64,000 nt of DNA from Chondrosia reniformis (taxonomy: Eukaryota > Porifera > Demospongiae > Chondrillida > Chondrillidae). Shown here piece after piece: positions 23,580 through 36,139 of this stretch. The translations under genes were made by a program, and so were the position numbers. Numbering within the stretch: the first letter of the stretch is position 1; each line of letters starts with the position of its first letter. Under the pieces are notes generated by a model, which worked only from the letters and a program-made list of their open reading frames with translations, did no database searches and was not told the DNA's origin. The stretch is from NCBI GenBank assembly GCA_947172415.1, contig OX359201.1, positions 2,728,001 through 2,792,000 of the forward strand. The letters are read 5' to 3'.

Positions 23580-25621
23580 CATACAAATAGTACATATAAC
23601 AAGAACATACACTTATAACTAGTACATAGAAATAGTTCTTACAACTAGTATATACATATAGTACATAAAACCAGTACATACAACTAATACATACAACTAG
23701 TTCATATAACTAGAACATACAACTAGTATAGAAATAGGACAAACTACTAGTACATAACTAGTTCATATAACTAGTTCATATAACTATTACATATAACGAG
23801 GACATACAAGTTGTACAAATACTAGGAAATACACATATAACTAAAACATACACACATAACTAGTACATAGAAAGAGTAAATACAATTTGTACATACAACT
23901 AGCACATTCAAACTAATACTTACAACTAGTTCGTTGAACAGGTACATACAACTAGTCCTTGACTAGGACATATAACTAGTACATTCAACTAGTACATAGA
24001 AAGAGTACATACAACTAGTTGAAACAACTACTAAATTCAACAAGTACATACAAATCGTACACACAAATAGTACAAACAACTAATTCATTCAACTAGTACA
24101 TACAACTAGTACATAAAACTAGCAAATATAACTATAACATAGACATCTAGCTAGTAAATAGAAATAGTACATACAATTAGTACATAAACTTAGTACATAC
24201 AATTAGTGCATATAACTAGTACATACAAATAGTCCATACATCTTGTATATACAATTAATACATACAACTAGTACATACAACTAGTACATAACTTGTACAT
24301 ATAACTAGTACATTCAACTAGTACATACAACTATTACATACAACTATTTCGCACAACTGGAATATACAACGACTACATTCAACTAGTACATTTAACTAGT
24401 ACATTCAACTAGTACATACAACTAGTACATAACTTGTACCTATAACTAGTACATAACTTGTACATATAACTAGTACATTCAACTAGTACATACAACTATT
24501 ACATACAACTATTTCGCACAACTGGAATATACAACGACTACATTCAACTAGTACATTTAACTAGTACATTCAACTAGTACATACTACTAGCACACACAAT
24601 CAGAAAATACAATTAATATATACAACTAGTTCAAAAAATTAGCATATACAACTAGTTCATACAACTAGTACATATAACTAGTATATACAACAAGTACATA
24701 CAATTAGTACATTTCACTAGGACATATACATATAACTAGAACACACACCTATACCCAGAACATGGAAATAGTGCATATAACTAGTACACACAACTAGTAA
24801 ATTGAACTAGTACATACAACTAATATATACAACTTGTAAAGTCAACTTTTATATACGACTAGTACATACAACCAGTACATACAAGTAGTAACTATCACCA
24901 AGACATGCACATATTACTAGAACATACACAAATAACTAGAACATAGAAATATTACAATCAACTAGTACATACAACTAATACATACAACTGGTAAATACAA
25001 GTAGAACCTATCACTAGGACCTGCACGTATAACTAGAACATACATGTATAACCAGAACATAGAAATAGTACATACAACTAGTACGTACAATTAGTAGATA
25101 CATATATATAGTGCATACAACTAGTTCATACAACTAGTACATAACTTGTACATATAACTAGTACATACAACTAGTACACATAACTAGTACATACAACTAG
25201 TACACATAACTAGAAAATACAAAGGTAAGTAGAACATATAAATAGTACATACAACTAGTACATACATATAGTACGTACAGCTAGGATTTGCAACTAGTAC
25301 ATACAACTAGTTCATACTAATAGTCCATACAACTAGTACACACAACTTGTACATACAACTAGGACTATAACTACAACATACAACTAAAACTAACAACTAG
25401 TACATACAAGTAGTAAATACAACTAGTTCTTACAACTAGTACAAAGTACTAGTACATACAACTAGTGCATACAACTTGTAAGAACAACTAGTACATATAA
25501 CTAAAACATACACATGCAACTAGTAAATACAAACAGTACATATAACTTGTACATACAACTAATGCACACAATTAGTATATACAAATAGTACACACAACTA
25601 GTACATTCATCAAGTAGTACT
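23580..25621 (-). repeat. 13-bp satellite, - orientation
   Basis: GTACATACAACTA array. It contains a near-perfect tandem duplication with a 165-bp period (24286-24415 repeated at 24451-24580, including the unusual units atttcgcacaactggaat and caacgactac). No gene seen. Confidence 0.95.
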
Positions 25622-25625
25622 ATTT

Positions 25626-25753
25626 TATATACTAGTTATATGTTCTAGTGTTATGACCTTGTTGTATGTACTATTTCTGTGCATGTTTTAATTCAGTACA
25701 CAGTATAATACATACAACTAGGTCATACCACTAGAACATACAACTAGTATATA
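25626..25753. repeat. 48-bp-arm fold-back within satellite
   Basis: Left arm 25626-25673 is the inverted copy of right arm 25706-25753 (about 43 of 48 bases), with a 32-nt spacer. The left arm is + oriented satellite inside an otherwise - oriented array, so this is a local inverted duplication. Confidence 0.85.
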
Positions 25754-25856
25754 GACTAGTACATTCAACTAGTCCATAAAACTAGCACATACAAATAATA
25801 CATACAACTAGTTCATACAACTAGTACATACAACTAGTATATTCAAGTACATACTA

Positions 25857-27364
25857 TTAGTTTTACGCCGCTGGTCTGCCAAATCTACCCCTCCCATGAA
25901 TTTATTGTAGAGCTTGACTGCCATAGAGCAATCTACATCCATTCTAGTGCCATCCTTATTCTTTCTTACTACTGTGGCTGAGGAGGATGGGTCCGTAAGT
26001 GTATTAACGAAGGGAACACATTTCTTGTCCATCCACAATAGGCACTGTACATCTGTGCCATTTGATGTCTGGACAATTACAGAATGGCTTTTTCCCCGAG
26101 ACATAGTGTCCTTCAATTCTTTAACGTTTAAATCTTTTGGCCACTGCTTCCTTTTTGTTTGTGTTGTAGCGACACAGTAGGTGTTGTGAGAAGACAAGGA
26201 AGATAATAATTCTACACTAGAAAAATAATTGTCAAAGAAGAGGTTGTAATTCTTGTCTAAAAAGGGCTGAGCAAGTGTTTTTACCACTTGCCCACCAAAA
26301 CCGTATTCTGGGGAACTACCCTGTGCACCAGTGTACACCTGAAAATTAGAAATGTAGCCATTTGCAGAGTCACACAGGGTCCACACTTTGAAGCCCCTTT
26401 TTGTGGGCTTCAATGGAATGTACTGCTTCAGGCTACTCCGCCCTTTGAAAGCCACCATGGCTTCATCTATGCTACAATTCTGACTAGGGTTGTATGTGTG
26501 AAGGCAATTTTGGTTAACTATTTTAAGTAATGGGCGTACTTTATGGAGACGATCAAATCCAGGCTGGTCCCTACCTACTGCAGTGGTGTTGTCGGTTATG
26601 TGGAGGCTGCTACGTATAGCTCGAAATCTTTTATACGACATGCCAGCAGTTATTCCTGGTACACCTAAAAGAGGATCAGTAGACCAGTAGTCTTCTAAAA
26701 ATGGCAATTGGTGTATTCCCATAGCAATTAACATGCCAAGGAATAGACCAAGTTCCTCTTCATTAGTGTTGTACCATTTGTAACTGTCACTGGGAGGTTT
26801 TTGGGAGGCATATAGATTGGTCTGCTGGGCAATATTTGCAATAGTCTGCTTTCCAAATATCAGACTAAAGTAATGTAAAGGTGTTGAATTTAGAGGTTGA
26901 CCTGTAGCAGCACCTACTTGTTGTGTGAATTGGCGACTCTTGCTGGATAACGGAATTTGGGCCAAAGGTACAGCATTATGGGATGTGGATGGGATTGCAC
27001 TGGTATCTTCATCAGCAATAGAAGTAGTATCTGCAGTGAGCAGTCGAGACTGAGGATTAGCAGAGTGGTGAATTGGTGTAGATGTTGATTGACATTTGTG
27101 GTCATTGTTTGCTTGTGGGGACTGAGGGCATAACAAAGTGTCTTGGTTAGAGCCTGTGGATATATTGGTAGTGAAATCACATTGCTGTGCTTCCTCAAGT
27201 GCATCTAATTCAGTACTTCTAGCAATGAAGTGATCTAGTGGTTCATCATCCTCACTGGCCATACAGCTCAAATCAGATTTCTCCAAGTCAGAATCATTGT
27301 CATCAACATCCAGTTCTCTAACCATACCACTGACATTTAGCTTTTTGTTACTCTTCACTGACAT
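25857..27364 (-). pseudogene. piggyBac-type transposase, C-terminally truncated
   Basis: DDE_Tnp_1_7 (piggyBac/PGBD) transposase, which cuts and pastes DNA at TTAA sites. There are about 504 native residues followed by 14 codons of satellite, so the C-terminus, including the usual Cys-rich DNA-binding domain, is lost. The acidic, low-complexity N-terminus spans about residues 1-150. The catalytic core starts near 150, with IGMSYKRFRAI-like and SLHITDN-like segments. The three catalytic Asp are visible: SIDEAMVAFKGR (D300), FFDNYFSS (D378) and GGVDLADQ (D494). No stop or frameshift interrupts the frame, so the copy is recent apart from the truncation. The start ATG at 27364 lies 37 bp after the stop of an upstream coding remnant, with which it could be spliced in frame. 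Confidence 0.92.
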
Positions 27365-27401
27365 TCTGAGCTACAGTCATGCATGATACATGTATATTGT
27401 T

Positions 27402-28197
27402 ACTCTGCTATCACCCAGGATTTGTCTTGGAATGATTGCATTAAGTATGGCATTCTCCTTGTCACAAACTTGTCTGTTTCTCTTTCTGCTAGCAGCATGC
27501 ACTTCACTCCTATTTGGCTTCTTTGTAGGTGCATCTCAGGGCATAATGTGACAACCGAATGAACAAAAGAATGGCCGAACCTATCCTGTAGTGGATAAAA
27601 GTGTATATGTAGGTAAATCATAACTATTGTTACCTTAAAGGTCATATATATATACCTCATGATATGTATTGACATAGTTTAGTGCTTGTCTAGTCACAGC
27701 CCTCTCATTCTTTCTGGATGTTGAAGCACTCTCATATATGGAAGGTAGGTCAGGCTTGAATGGTGGCCCTGGAAATGCCTCTTGTAGTGTTGAATGTTGA
27801 ATGGCACAAGCCATACATTTCTGCAATTAATGCCTGGCCTTCTCATCTGCCTTCAGCTTCCACCATTTAGCATGTGAGAATGCCATTAGATACTCCTGCT
27901 TTTTACATTGAGAGTGCCAATTGGTACTGAAAGCATCAAGAATATCTTTGCACAGTGCCTCAAATAGTGGCGGTCATTTTGTTGTTGTAGCTTCATTAAA
28001 ACCATTGGAAATTCCAAAAGATGGTAAGTTTAATATTTTTTTAAACTTTTCTGCTCTAAGCTTATTATCAATTATTCTTGCTGATTTTCCCTTTTTACCT
28101 GCAGCAGGTTCAGCTGTTATTTCCTTCACAGCACACCTTGCAAAGCCACAGTTGAATTGAAGGAGGACTGGAGTTTTGGCCATATACTGCAACATTC
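27402..28197 (-). pseudogene. Unrecognised two-exon coding remnant upstream of piggyBac
   Basis: I do not recognise this protein. Exon 1 (about 28197-27656) follows a good splice acceptor (pyrimidine tract and gcag at about 28198). It stays in one frame through two stops, TGA 27974-27976 and a TAA at about 27827, with protein-like text on both sides (LLQFNCGFARCAVKEI..., LFEALCKDILDAF..., LQKCMACAIQHSTLQEAF). A 70-bp intron (27655-27586, gt...cag) joins YVNTYHE to exon 2, DRFGHSFVHSVV... to WVIAE and TAA at 27402-27404. A 38-nt gt...ag segment (about 27404-27367) would fuse exon 2 in frame to the transposase ATG. It may be part of the piggyBac element, a captured host gene, or a host gene fusion. 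Confidence 0.55.
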
Positions 28198-29063
28198 AAG
28201 AAATAGTAAAGGAAGAGACTGACTGTAGCCACATATGTATACATTTAATTGCATGAAATTGTAACTTAAATAATAAGAAATGTTTTTAATTCGATCATAC
28301 ATAAATGTATACGTACGTATATATATACGAACTATATATACATATACGTATATACGAACTATACATAATACGTACGTATATACGACTATACTATGTGCCC
28401 GTATTACACACGTAATATTTCGTTTCCTTACGTTTGCTTCCGATTCAATTTATTAGCGTATATACTAAACGAATACAGCAGTGTTCTTATAAGGATTCCC
28501 CCCTTGTAACGACTTCCCGCCTCCGAGTCACATGACATTTTATAATTGTTATTTCCCGTAATGGCGGACCAGAGCTAAGTTTTTTCGGAAGTGAATCTGA
28601 AACGGCCAAGATGGAATCAGTCCGGGATCATACTTTTGCTACCGAAGTTTTGAGAATTTTTAGTTTATTATTTCGGCCAAGGTGCTTCTTCATACGAGCC
28701 TGCACTACCGCAAGAAGTAAGATTTTCTGTAAAATGTGTCTCCTTTTCACAAGAATTTATCTCGCTCTTGAAGTAGGGACATTCTACCAGAACACACTTA
28801 AGGTATATAAAGATAACATGGAAATAACAAAGTAAGTACAAAAATAACGTTAATTTAAAGTGATCTAAGTTGCCGCATTTGATGGATTCTTCATCACTAT
28901 GTATTAAGCTCCATTGATTCAGAAACCTGTCTGCAATCGTCTAAAGACAGTGCACCTTTGAGGCAAATACAAGAGGGCATTAAGCTACAGTAAAAGAAGA
29001 AAACAGTAGAAAATATAAAATATATATGATTACGCAATATCTTGTGAAAGGCCTTAACACACC
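28198..29063. other. Non-satellite flank of piggyBac region, no clear gene
   Basis: Unique sequence continuing upstream of the minus-strand exons. It holds an AT-rich palindromic patch of acgtatata repeats (28307-28392) and a higher-GC stretch (28490-28640) with cgtaatggcgg and ccaagatggaatc that looks like a 5' exon or promoter area. Short open frames exist on both strands (+ 28611-28835; - about 28680-28800, with CPYFKSEINSC), but neither is recognisable. The block ends at ggccttaacacacctgtg, where satellite resumes. Confidence 0.45.
28307..28392. repeat. AT-rich acgtatata palindromic patch
   Basis: Alternating purine-pyrimidine motifs (cgtacgtatatatatacg, catatacgtatatacg) give several overlapping self-complementary segments. 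This is a simple repeat able to form cruciforms. Confidence 0.7.
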
Positions 29064-31760
29064 TGTGAACTAGTTTATAAAACTAGTAAGTACAACTAGT
29101 TCACACAACTAGTATATATAACTAGTATATACAACTAGTACATATAACTAGTACATTTCACTAGGATATACACATATAACTAGAACATACACATATAACT
29201 AAAACAATGAATAGTTCCTACAACTTGTACATACATATAGTAGAGATACCTAGGACATACAACTAGTACACACAATTAGTACATACAATTAATACATAAA
29301 ACTAGTACATTCAACTGGTACATACAACTAGTACATACAAGTAGTACCTATCACTAAGACATACAAATATTACCAGATAATACACATATAACTGAAACAT
29401 AGAAATAGTACATAAAACTAGTACATACAACTTGTACATTCAACTAGTACATTCAGCTAGTACATCCAACTACTCCATAAAACTAGTTCTTATAACAAGA
29501 ACATACACTTATAACTAGTACATAAAAATAGTACTTACAATTAGTACATACAGGTAGTAAGTAAAACTAGTACATACAACTAGTACATACACCTAGTACA
29601 TACTACTAGTACATACAACTTGTACATACAACTTGTATATACAACTTGTACATACAACTTGTACATAAAACTAGTACGTATAAGTAGTACATACACCTAG
29701 TACTTGAGTAGAACATATAACTAGTACATTCAACTAGTACATAGAAAGAGTACTTACAACTACTACATACGACTAGTTCATGACTAGGACATATCTAGTA
29801 CATTAAACTAGTACATAGAAGGTTTACATACAATTAGTACCGACAACTAGTAAATACAAGTAGTACATACAACTAGTACATACAAATAGTACATATATAC
29901 AACTCGTTTATTCAATTAGTATATACAAGTAGTACATTCAACTGGTATATATACCTAAAACATAGACATATAATTACTACATAGATATAGTATATAGAAC
30001 TAGTATATACATAAAACTAGAACATACAATTAATACATACAACTAGTTCATACATATAGTACATACAACTAGTCCATATAACTAGTAGGCACAACTTGTA
30101 TATACAACTAGTACATAAAACTAGTACGTACAACTAGTACGTACAACTAGTACATACAACTAGTGCATACAACTAGTGCATACAACAAGTAATTCCAACT
30201 GGTACTTACAAGTATTACATATAACTTGGACATACGAATACAACTAGAACATACACATATAACCATTATATATAAATAGCACATACAACTAGTACTTAAA
30301 ACTAGTCCATACAACTAATACATTAACCTAGTACATATAACTAGAACATACAAATGTAACTAGAACATATAAATAGTACATAAAACTAGTACAAAAAACT
30401 AGTACATACAACTAGTACATTCTATTAATACATACAATTAGTTCATACAATTAGTACATAGAACTAGTACATAACTAGTACATATAACTAGTCCAAACAA
30501 CTGGTACATACAACTAGTGCATACAACTATTTTGTACAACTGGGACACACAATGGCAAAATACAATTTGTCCATACAACTAGTTCATACAACTGGTACAT
30601 TTAGCTACTACATAAAACTAGGACATACAACTAGTACATATAACAAGAACATACACTTATAACTAGTACATAGAATAGTACAAACTACTAGTTCATTCAA
30701 TTTGTACATACAACTTGTATATACAACTATTGCATACAACTAGTCCATAATATTAGTTCATACAACTAGTACATACAACTTTACAAACAACTGGTACACA
30801 CAATTGGAAAATACAATTATTACCTACAACTAGTTCTTACAACTAGTTCATATAACTAGAACATTCAGCTAGTACATACAACTAGCACATATAACTAGTA
30901 CATACAACTAGTATGTACAAATAGTACCTACGACTAGTACATATAACTGGTAAATCAAACTACTACTTACAAGTATTACATATAACTTGGACATACACAT
31001 AAAACTAGAACATAGATATATAACCAGTATATAGAAATAGTACATACAGCTAGTACATATATAGAACTAATACATACAACTATTACATACAAATATTCCA
31101 TACAACTAATGCATAAACCTAGTGCATATAACTAGAACATACACATGTAACTAGAATATATAAATAGTACATACATCTAGTACAAACAACTAGGTGATAA
31201 AACTAGTACTCACAATTAATACAATCAACTAGTACATTCAACTAAAACATACAACTAGTTCATTCAATTTGTACATACAACTTGTATATACAACTATTAC
31301 ATACAACTAGTACATACTACTAGTTCATACAACTAGTACATACAACTTGTACATATAACTAGCACATTCATGTAGTACATATAACTGGGACATACACATA
31401 TAACAGAAATATACAGATATTACTAGAATATAGAAAGTGTACATACAATTAGTACATACAACTAGTACATACCACTAATATATACAAGTAGTTCATACAA
31501 CTTGAAATTGTCAAGGACATATAACTTGTACATTCAACTAATACATAGAAAAGGACATACAACTAATACATACAAGTAGTTCATACAATTAGTACTTACA
31601 ATAAGTACATAAAACTAGTACATGCAACTAGTACATGCAACTAGTACATGCAACTAGTACATACAACTAGTACATTCAACTAGTTCATACAACTAGTTCA
31701 TACCACTAGTACATTCAGCTAGTACATACAACTAGTACATATAACTAGTACATACATGTT
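29064..31760 (-). repeat. 13-bp satellite, - orientation
   Basis: GTACATACAACTA array. The part from about 30.7 to 31.6 kb shares an ordered series of rare variants (cattcaatttgtacatac, gcacattcatgtagtac, acagaaatatacac) with 38.4-38.9 kb, showing segmental duplication within the array. No gene seen. Confidence 0.95.
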
Positions 31761-32033
31761 GTATATATAGAAATATTAAAAATTTCTACAAAAATAATGA
31801 AGATGTTGGGATGGCATAAAAAGTAGAGAAACAAGAAAGGGATGTTACACAGTTAAGCATTAGCTGTGCATGAATCGTACAACACCCTTGCTTGGAGGAT
31901 TCATGTATAGCTAATGCTTCACTGTGTAACATCTGTTTCTTGTTTCTCTACTTTTTATGCCATCCCTAGCCTTCATTATTTTTGTAGAAAATTTTAAAAT
32001 TTCTACAAAATTTTTAATTTTTAATTCTTACCT
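31761..32033. mobile_element. Fold-back element FB copy A
   Basis: Inverted arms 31809-31876 and 31898-31965 (68 bp each) around a 21-nt loop containing cccttgcttgg. Outer arms extend the fold to about 31782-31993. No coding capacity. The same hairpin occurs at 32207, 39712, 46141 and, as one half only, at 51852. It resembles a MITE, but no target duplication is evident and flanking satellite is shared between copies. Confidence 0.8.
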
Positions 32034-32206
32034 GACTAGTACACACAAATTGTTCATACAACTAGTTCATTCAACTAGTATATACAACTAGTACATTCAA
32101 CTTGGTATATACAACTAGTTCATACAACTAGTATATATAACTAGAACATGGACAAATAATTAGTACATAGAAATAGTACATACAATCTATTTCTATATAT
32201 ACATGT
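32034..32206 (-). repeat. Satellite spacer between FB copies A and B
   Basis: About 173 bp of - oriented satellite. The order of units next to copy A is repeated beside copies B and C. Confidence 0.85.
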
Positions 32207-32480
32207 AGTATATATAGAAATATTAAAAATTTCTAAAAAAACAATGAAGATGTAGGGATGGCATAAAAAGTAGAGAAACAAGACAGGGATATTACACAGT
32301 GAAGCATTATCTGTGCATGAATCATACAACACCCTGGCTTGGAGGATTCATGTATAGCTAATGCTTCACTGAGTAACATCTCTTTCTTGTTCCTCTACTT
32401 TTAATGCCATCCTTACTATTCCTTATTTTTGTAGAAAATTTTTAATTTTTTTTCAAAAGTTTAATTTTTAATTCTTACCT
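32207..32480. mobile_element. Fold-back element FB copy B
   Basis: Same hairpin as copy A, 446 bp downstream of it, in the same orientation judged by the loop. Its right satellite flank is cut by PLE-3a at 32562 and resumes at 33641 with the unit series found next to copies A and C. Confidence 0.8.
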
Positions 32481-32715
32481 GACTAGTACACAAAAATAGT
32501 TCATAAAACTAGTTCATTCAACTAGTATATACAACTAGTACATTCAATGTGGTATATACAAGAAAAATCTAAGATACCATTTTCCTACATGCTATATGCC
32601 TAATCTGTAAAAAGAGCCGATAGGGGAACTAAACCTAAAGAGAGCTTTAGATGAAGATACAGGAGTCTTTTCTTCCTTCTTCCTTCTTTTCCCTTCTTTC
32701 ATCTTCTTCTCCACG

Positions 32716-32761
32716 GGGTCAGACAGCCGTTTCTGGGAATTCCACCCTTCATCAGTGATCC
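32716..32761 (-). ncRNA. Hammerhead ribozyme motif of PLE-3a
   Basis: Reverse-strand copy of the motif described at 36140-36185: stem I GGATCA (32756-32761), CTGATGA (32749-32755), GAAA (32730-32733), AC-GGCT-GT stem III and a GUC site, then TGACCC. All core bases are kept. Confidence 0.75.
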
Positions 32762-33011
32762 TGGGAGTCTTTGTCTTTTTCTTGATCTTCTGTGAATCCT
32801 TGGCTCTCTATGCTAAATCTAGGGGCCTTATATACACTATTTTGGCGCCAAAAGTTAAATAAGGTGTTAACTAAGACACATGATGAAATTTAATTTTATG
32901 AAAGGAATATAGGTCCAATTAACTTTTATGAATTAATTATAAATCTATTAGTAATCTTGCTTGTACAGGTAAAACAGACTCAGCATGACTATAGACACAA
33001 GTAGGACATAT

Positions 33012-33640
33012 TACACAAGTCTACCCTTAGGTCTTCTATTAGTAACATTTCTTTGGAGGTGGGGTAACACAATATGGGGTAACACAAGACAGTCCTTAAG
33101 CATACTATCTACTTTTTGCTTATACTTGATTCTAACTGGGATAGGAAGGTTTTAAAGGTTGATTTTAACTTAAAGTATTTGTAACCCTGCTTAATAAGCC
33201 TACTGCATAACTGCACACTTTTAGCCTGAAAACTGGAGAAGTCACTACATATTCTGAAATACCTAATTACTTGTGAAATAAAGACACCATAGGCTGGGGT
33301 ATTAGGAATATTACTATCTAAATGGGGGAAATTTACTATAACAAAGTTAAAGTCCTCTCGCTTATCATATACTTTACTGATAAATTGATTTTTAGTAATG
33401 GTTATATCTAAGTCTAAAAAGGGGGATTTTTAGGGCTGGTATTTGTCTTTTTAAGAATAAGTTCTTTGGGGTAAATATCACTAATTGACAGTTCAAAATC
33501 CTTGTTGTTAATACATAAAAGGTCATCAATATACCTACAAGTATTGGAAAATTTAATAGCTAGGGTGATGTTATCCTTAAGTAGTCCTTTCATAAACTCA
33601 TACACATAGGCAAACAGAAAAAGATTAGCAACTACAGGGG
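33012..33640 (-). pseudogene. PLE-3a reverse transcriptase fragment, frameshifted
   Basis: Matches the C-terminal two thirds of the PLE-3b reverse transcriptase. It reads YEFMKGLLKDN..., RYIDDLLCINNKDF (the YIDD catalytic box) and ...KKTNTSPK. A homopolymer there has five A instead of six (about 33426), which shifts the frame and ends the frame at 33414. The original frame resumes and ends at TAA 33012-33014. It is inactive through both the missing N-terminus and the frameshift. Confidence 0.85.
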
Positions 33641-34996
33641 TACAACTAGTTCATACACCTATATAGTATATATAACTAGAACATGGACATATAATTAGTA
33701 TATAGAAATAGTACATACAACTAGTATATATAACTAGTACATACACACATAACTAAAACATACACATACAACCAGTACATAGAAAGAGTACATACAATTA
33801 GTACATACAACTAGTACTTAAAAAATACATACAACCAGTTCATACAACTAGTACATACAACTAGTGCTTGACTAGGACATATAACTAGCACATTCAACAA
33901 GTACCTAGAAAGAGTATATACAACTAGCACATACAACAAGTAAATACAACTAGTGCATACAACTTGTACAAAAATAAGTACTTTTAACTAGTTCATTCAA
34001 ATAGTATAAACAACTAGTACAAACAACTAGTGCAAACAACTATTTGGGACAACTATTACACAAAATTAGAACATACAATTAATGCATAAAACTAGTCCAT
34101 TCCACTAATACATATAACAAGAACATACACTTATAACTAGTAAATAAAAATAGTACATACTACTAGTACATACAACTAGGACAAACTACTAGTTCATACA
34201 ATTAGTACACACATGTAATACATATAACTAGGACATAAAAATATAACTAAAAGATACACATATAACTAGTGCATAGAAAGAGTACATACAATAAGTACAT
34301 ACACCTAGTACATACAACTAATACATACAAGGAGTTCATACAAATAGTACATACAAATAGTACTTGTCTAGGACACATACCTAGTACATTCAACTAGTAC
34401 ACTGAAATAGTACATACAACTAGTACAAACAACTAGTAAATACAACTAGTTCTGACAACTAGTACATACAACTAGTACATACAACTAGTACAAAAAATTA
34501 GTACACACAACTAGTACTACACCTAGTGCATACAACTAGTACATACCACTAGTAAATACAACTAGTACACATAACTAGAACACACACAGGTAACTAGAAC
34601 ATATATATAGCACATACAACCAGTACATACAGCTAGTACGTATAACTATTTCATACAACTTGCATATACAACTAGATAATATAAATAGTACACACCCCTA
34701 GTACATACAGCTAGTACGTATAACTATTACTATAACCACAACATAAAACTAATACAAACTACTAGTTCATACAACTAGTACTTACAACTAGTACATACAA
34801 CTAGTTCATACAACTAGTACATATAGCTAGTACATACATCTAGTACATACAACTAGTACATACAACTAGTACATACAAATAAGACATAAAACTAGTACAT
34901 ACAACTAGTTCATACAACTAGTACATATACCTAGTAAATACAACTTGTACATAAAACTTGTACATACACATAAGACATACAACTAGTACATACACA
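33641..34996 (-). repeat. 13-bp satellite, - orientation, between inverted PLE-3 copies
   Basis: About 1.36 kb of GTACATACAACTA array, the spacer of the PLE-3 inverted pair. The tgactaggacatataactag higher-order segment recurs at 33.87 and (as a variant) 34.37 kb. No gene seen. Confidence 0.95.
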
Positions 34997-35902
34997 TTTT
35001 TCTACATTATATACAGCGATCCCCCATAATCTACTAAAAGATAAGATTACTAACCTAATTCATAGTGCCTATACCTGTAGAAAGTCCCAATATATAGAAG
35101 TCTGTCAGGATAAAGCCTTTTGGTCTAACAATGTCTCCAAAAAGCAGTCACAGCTGTTCATTTAGTAGAGCTTTTTAATTACCTTATTGACAACATTTAT
35201 GTATGTGTAGACGGTTCTGTATTTAAGCAATGTGTATGTATCCCTATGGGTACTGACTGTGCCTCTGTAGTTGCTAATCTTTTTCTGTTTGCCTATGAGT
35301 ATGAGTTTATGAAAGGACTACTTAAGGATAACATCACCCTAGCTATTAATTTTTCCATTACTTATAGGTATATTGATGACCTTTTATGTATTAACAACAA
35401 GGATTTTGAACTGTCAATTAGTGATATTTACCCCAAAGAACTTATTCTTAAAAAGACAAATACCAGCCCTAAAAAATCCCCCTTTTTAGACTTAGATATA
35501 ACCATTACTAACAATCAATTTATCAGTAAAGTATATGATAAGCGAGAGGACTTTAACTTTGTTATAGTAAATTTCCCCCATTTAGATAGTAATATTCCTA
35601 ATACCCCAGCCTATGGTGTCTTTATTTCACAACTAATTAGGTATTCTAGAATATGTAGTGACTTCTCCAGTTTTCAGGCTAAAAGTGTGCAGTTATGCAG
35701 TAGGCTTATTAAGCAGGGTTACAAATACTTTAAGCTAAAGTCAACCTTTAAAACCTTCCTATCCCGGCAGCCTCTAGTTAGAATCAAGTATAAGCAAAAA
35801 GTAGCTAGTATGCTTAAGGACTGTCTTGTGTTACCCCATATTGTGTTACCCCACCTCCAAAGAAATGTTACTACTAGAAGACCTAAGGGTAGACTTACGT
35901 AA
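34997..35902 (+). pseudogene. PLE-3b reverse transcriptase (YIDD), 5'-truncated, one frameshift
   Basis: RNA-directed DNA polymerase of a Penelope-like element. The first visible motif is FSTLYTAIPH at 34997, immediately after the residue where the motif-A Asp should lie, so truncation falls inside the catalytic core. After KQSQLFI the frame breaks (about 35155-35165, TAG TAG) and continues as LVELFNYLIDN. Next come IPMGTDCASVVANLFLF (motif B), RYIDDLLCINN (motif C, 35369-35380), FLDLDITITNNQF and a basic C-terminus ending RRPKGRLT and TAA at 35900-35902. The thumb-like region (YDKREDFNF..., YGVFISQLIRYSR) is intact. An ATG at 35246 lies within motif B and is not the natural start. The assignment to PLEs rests on motif order plus the ribozyme-bearing flank. 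Confidence 0.85.
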
Positions 35903-36060
35903 TATGTCCTACTTGTGTCTATAGTTATGCTGAGTCTGTTTTACTAATAGATTTATAATTAATTCATAAAAGTTAATTGGACCTACATTCCTTTCATAAA
36001 ATTAAATTTCATCATGTGTCTTAGTTAACACCTTATTTAACTTTTGGCGCCAAAATAGTG

Positions 36061-36069
36061 TATATAAGG
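36061..36069 (+). promoter_or_regulatory. TATA box of PLE-3b
   Basis: TATATAAGG after an AT-rich stretch with ggcgccaaaata, 85 bp upstream of the hammerhead core. The PLE-3a copy keeps it at 32826-32834 on the minus strand. Promoter role inferred. Confidence 0.45.
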
Positions 36070-36139
36070 CCCCTAGATTTAGCATAGTGAGCCAAGGATT
36101 CACAGAAGATCAAGATAAAGAAAAAGACAAAGACTCCCA

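Larger units (their letters stand above)
32562..33640 (-). mobile_element. PLE-3a: Penelope-like element fragment, inverted
   Basis: Minus-strand copy of the last 1.07 kb of PLE-3b (35262-36332), nearly identical to it. It contains part of the reverse transcriptase (33012-33640), then a 3' region with a TATA box (32826-32834), a hammerhead motif (32716-32761), a purine-rich tract (about 32660-32710 on the minus strand) and the end gatttttc at 32562. It is truncated at its 5' side. It inserted into satellite next to FB copy B. Confidence 0.85.

Noticed and set aside
28611..28835. 74-codon + strand ORF with a fair Kozak context
   Set aside because: No recognisable protein features; the reverse strand looks equally coding. 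Left as unassigned.
29054..29057. TTAA as the right target site of the piggyBac element
   Set aside because: The sequence outside it (cacacctgtga) is not satellite and no matching TIR is visible at the other, truncated end.
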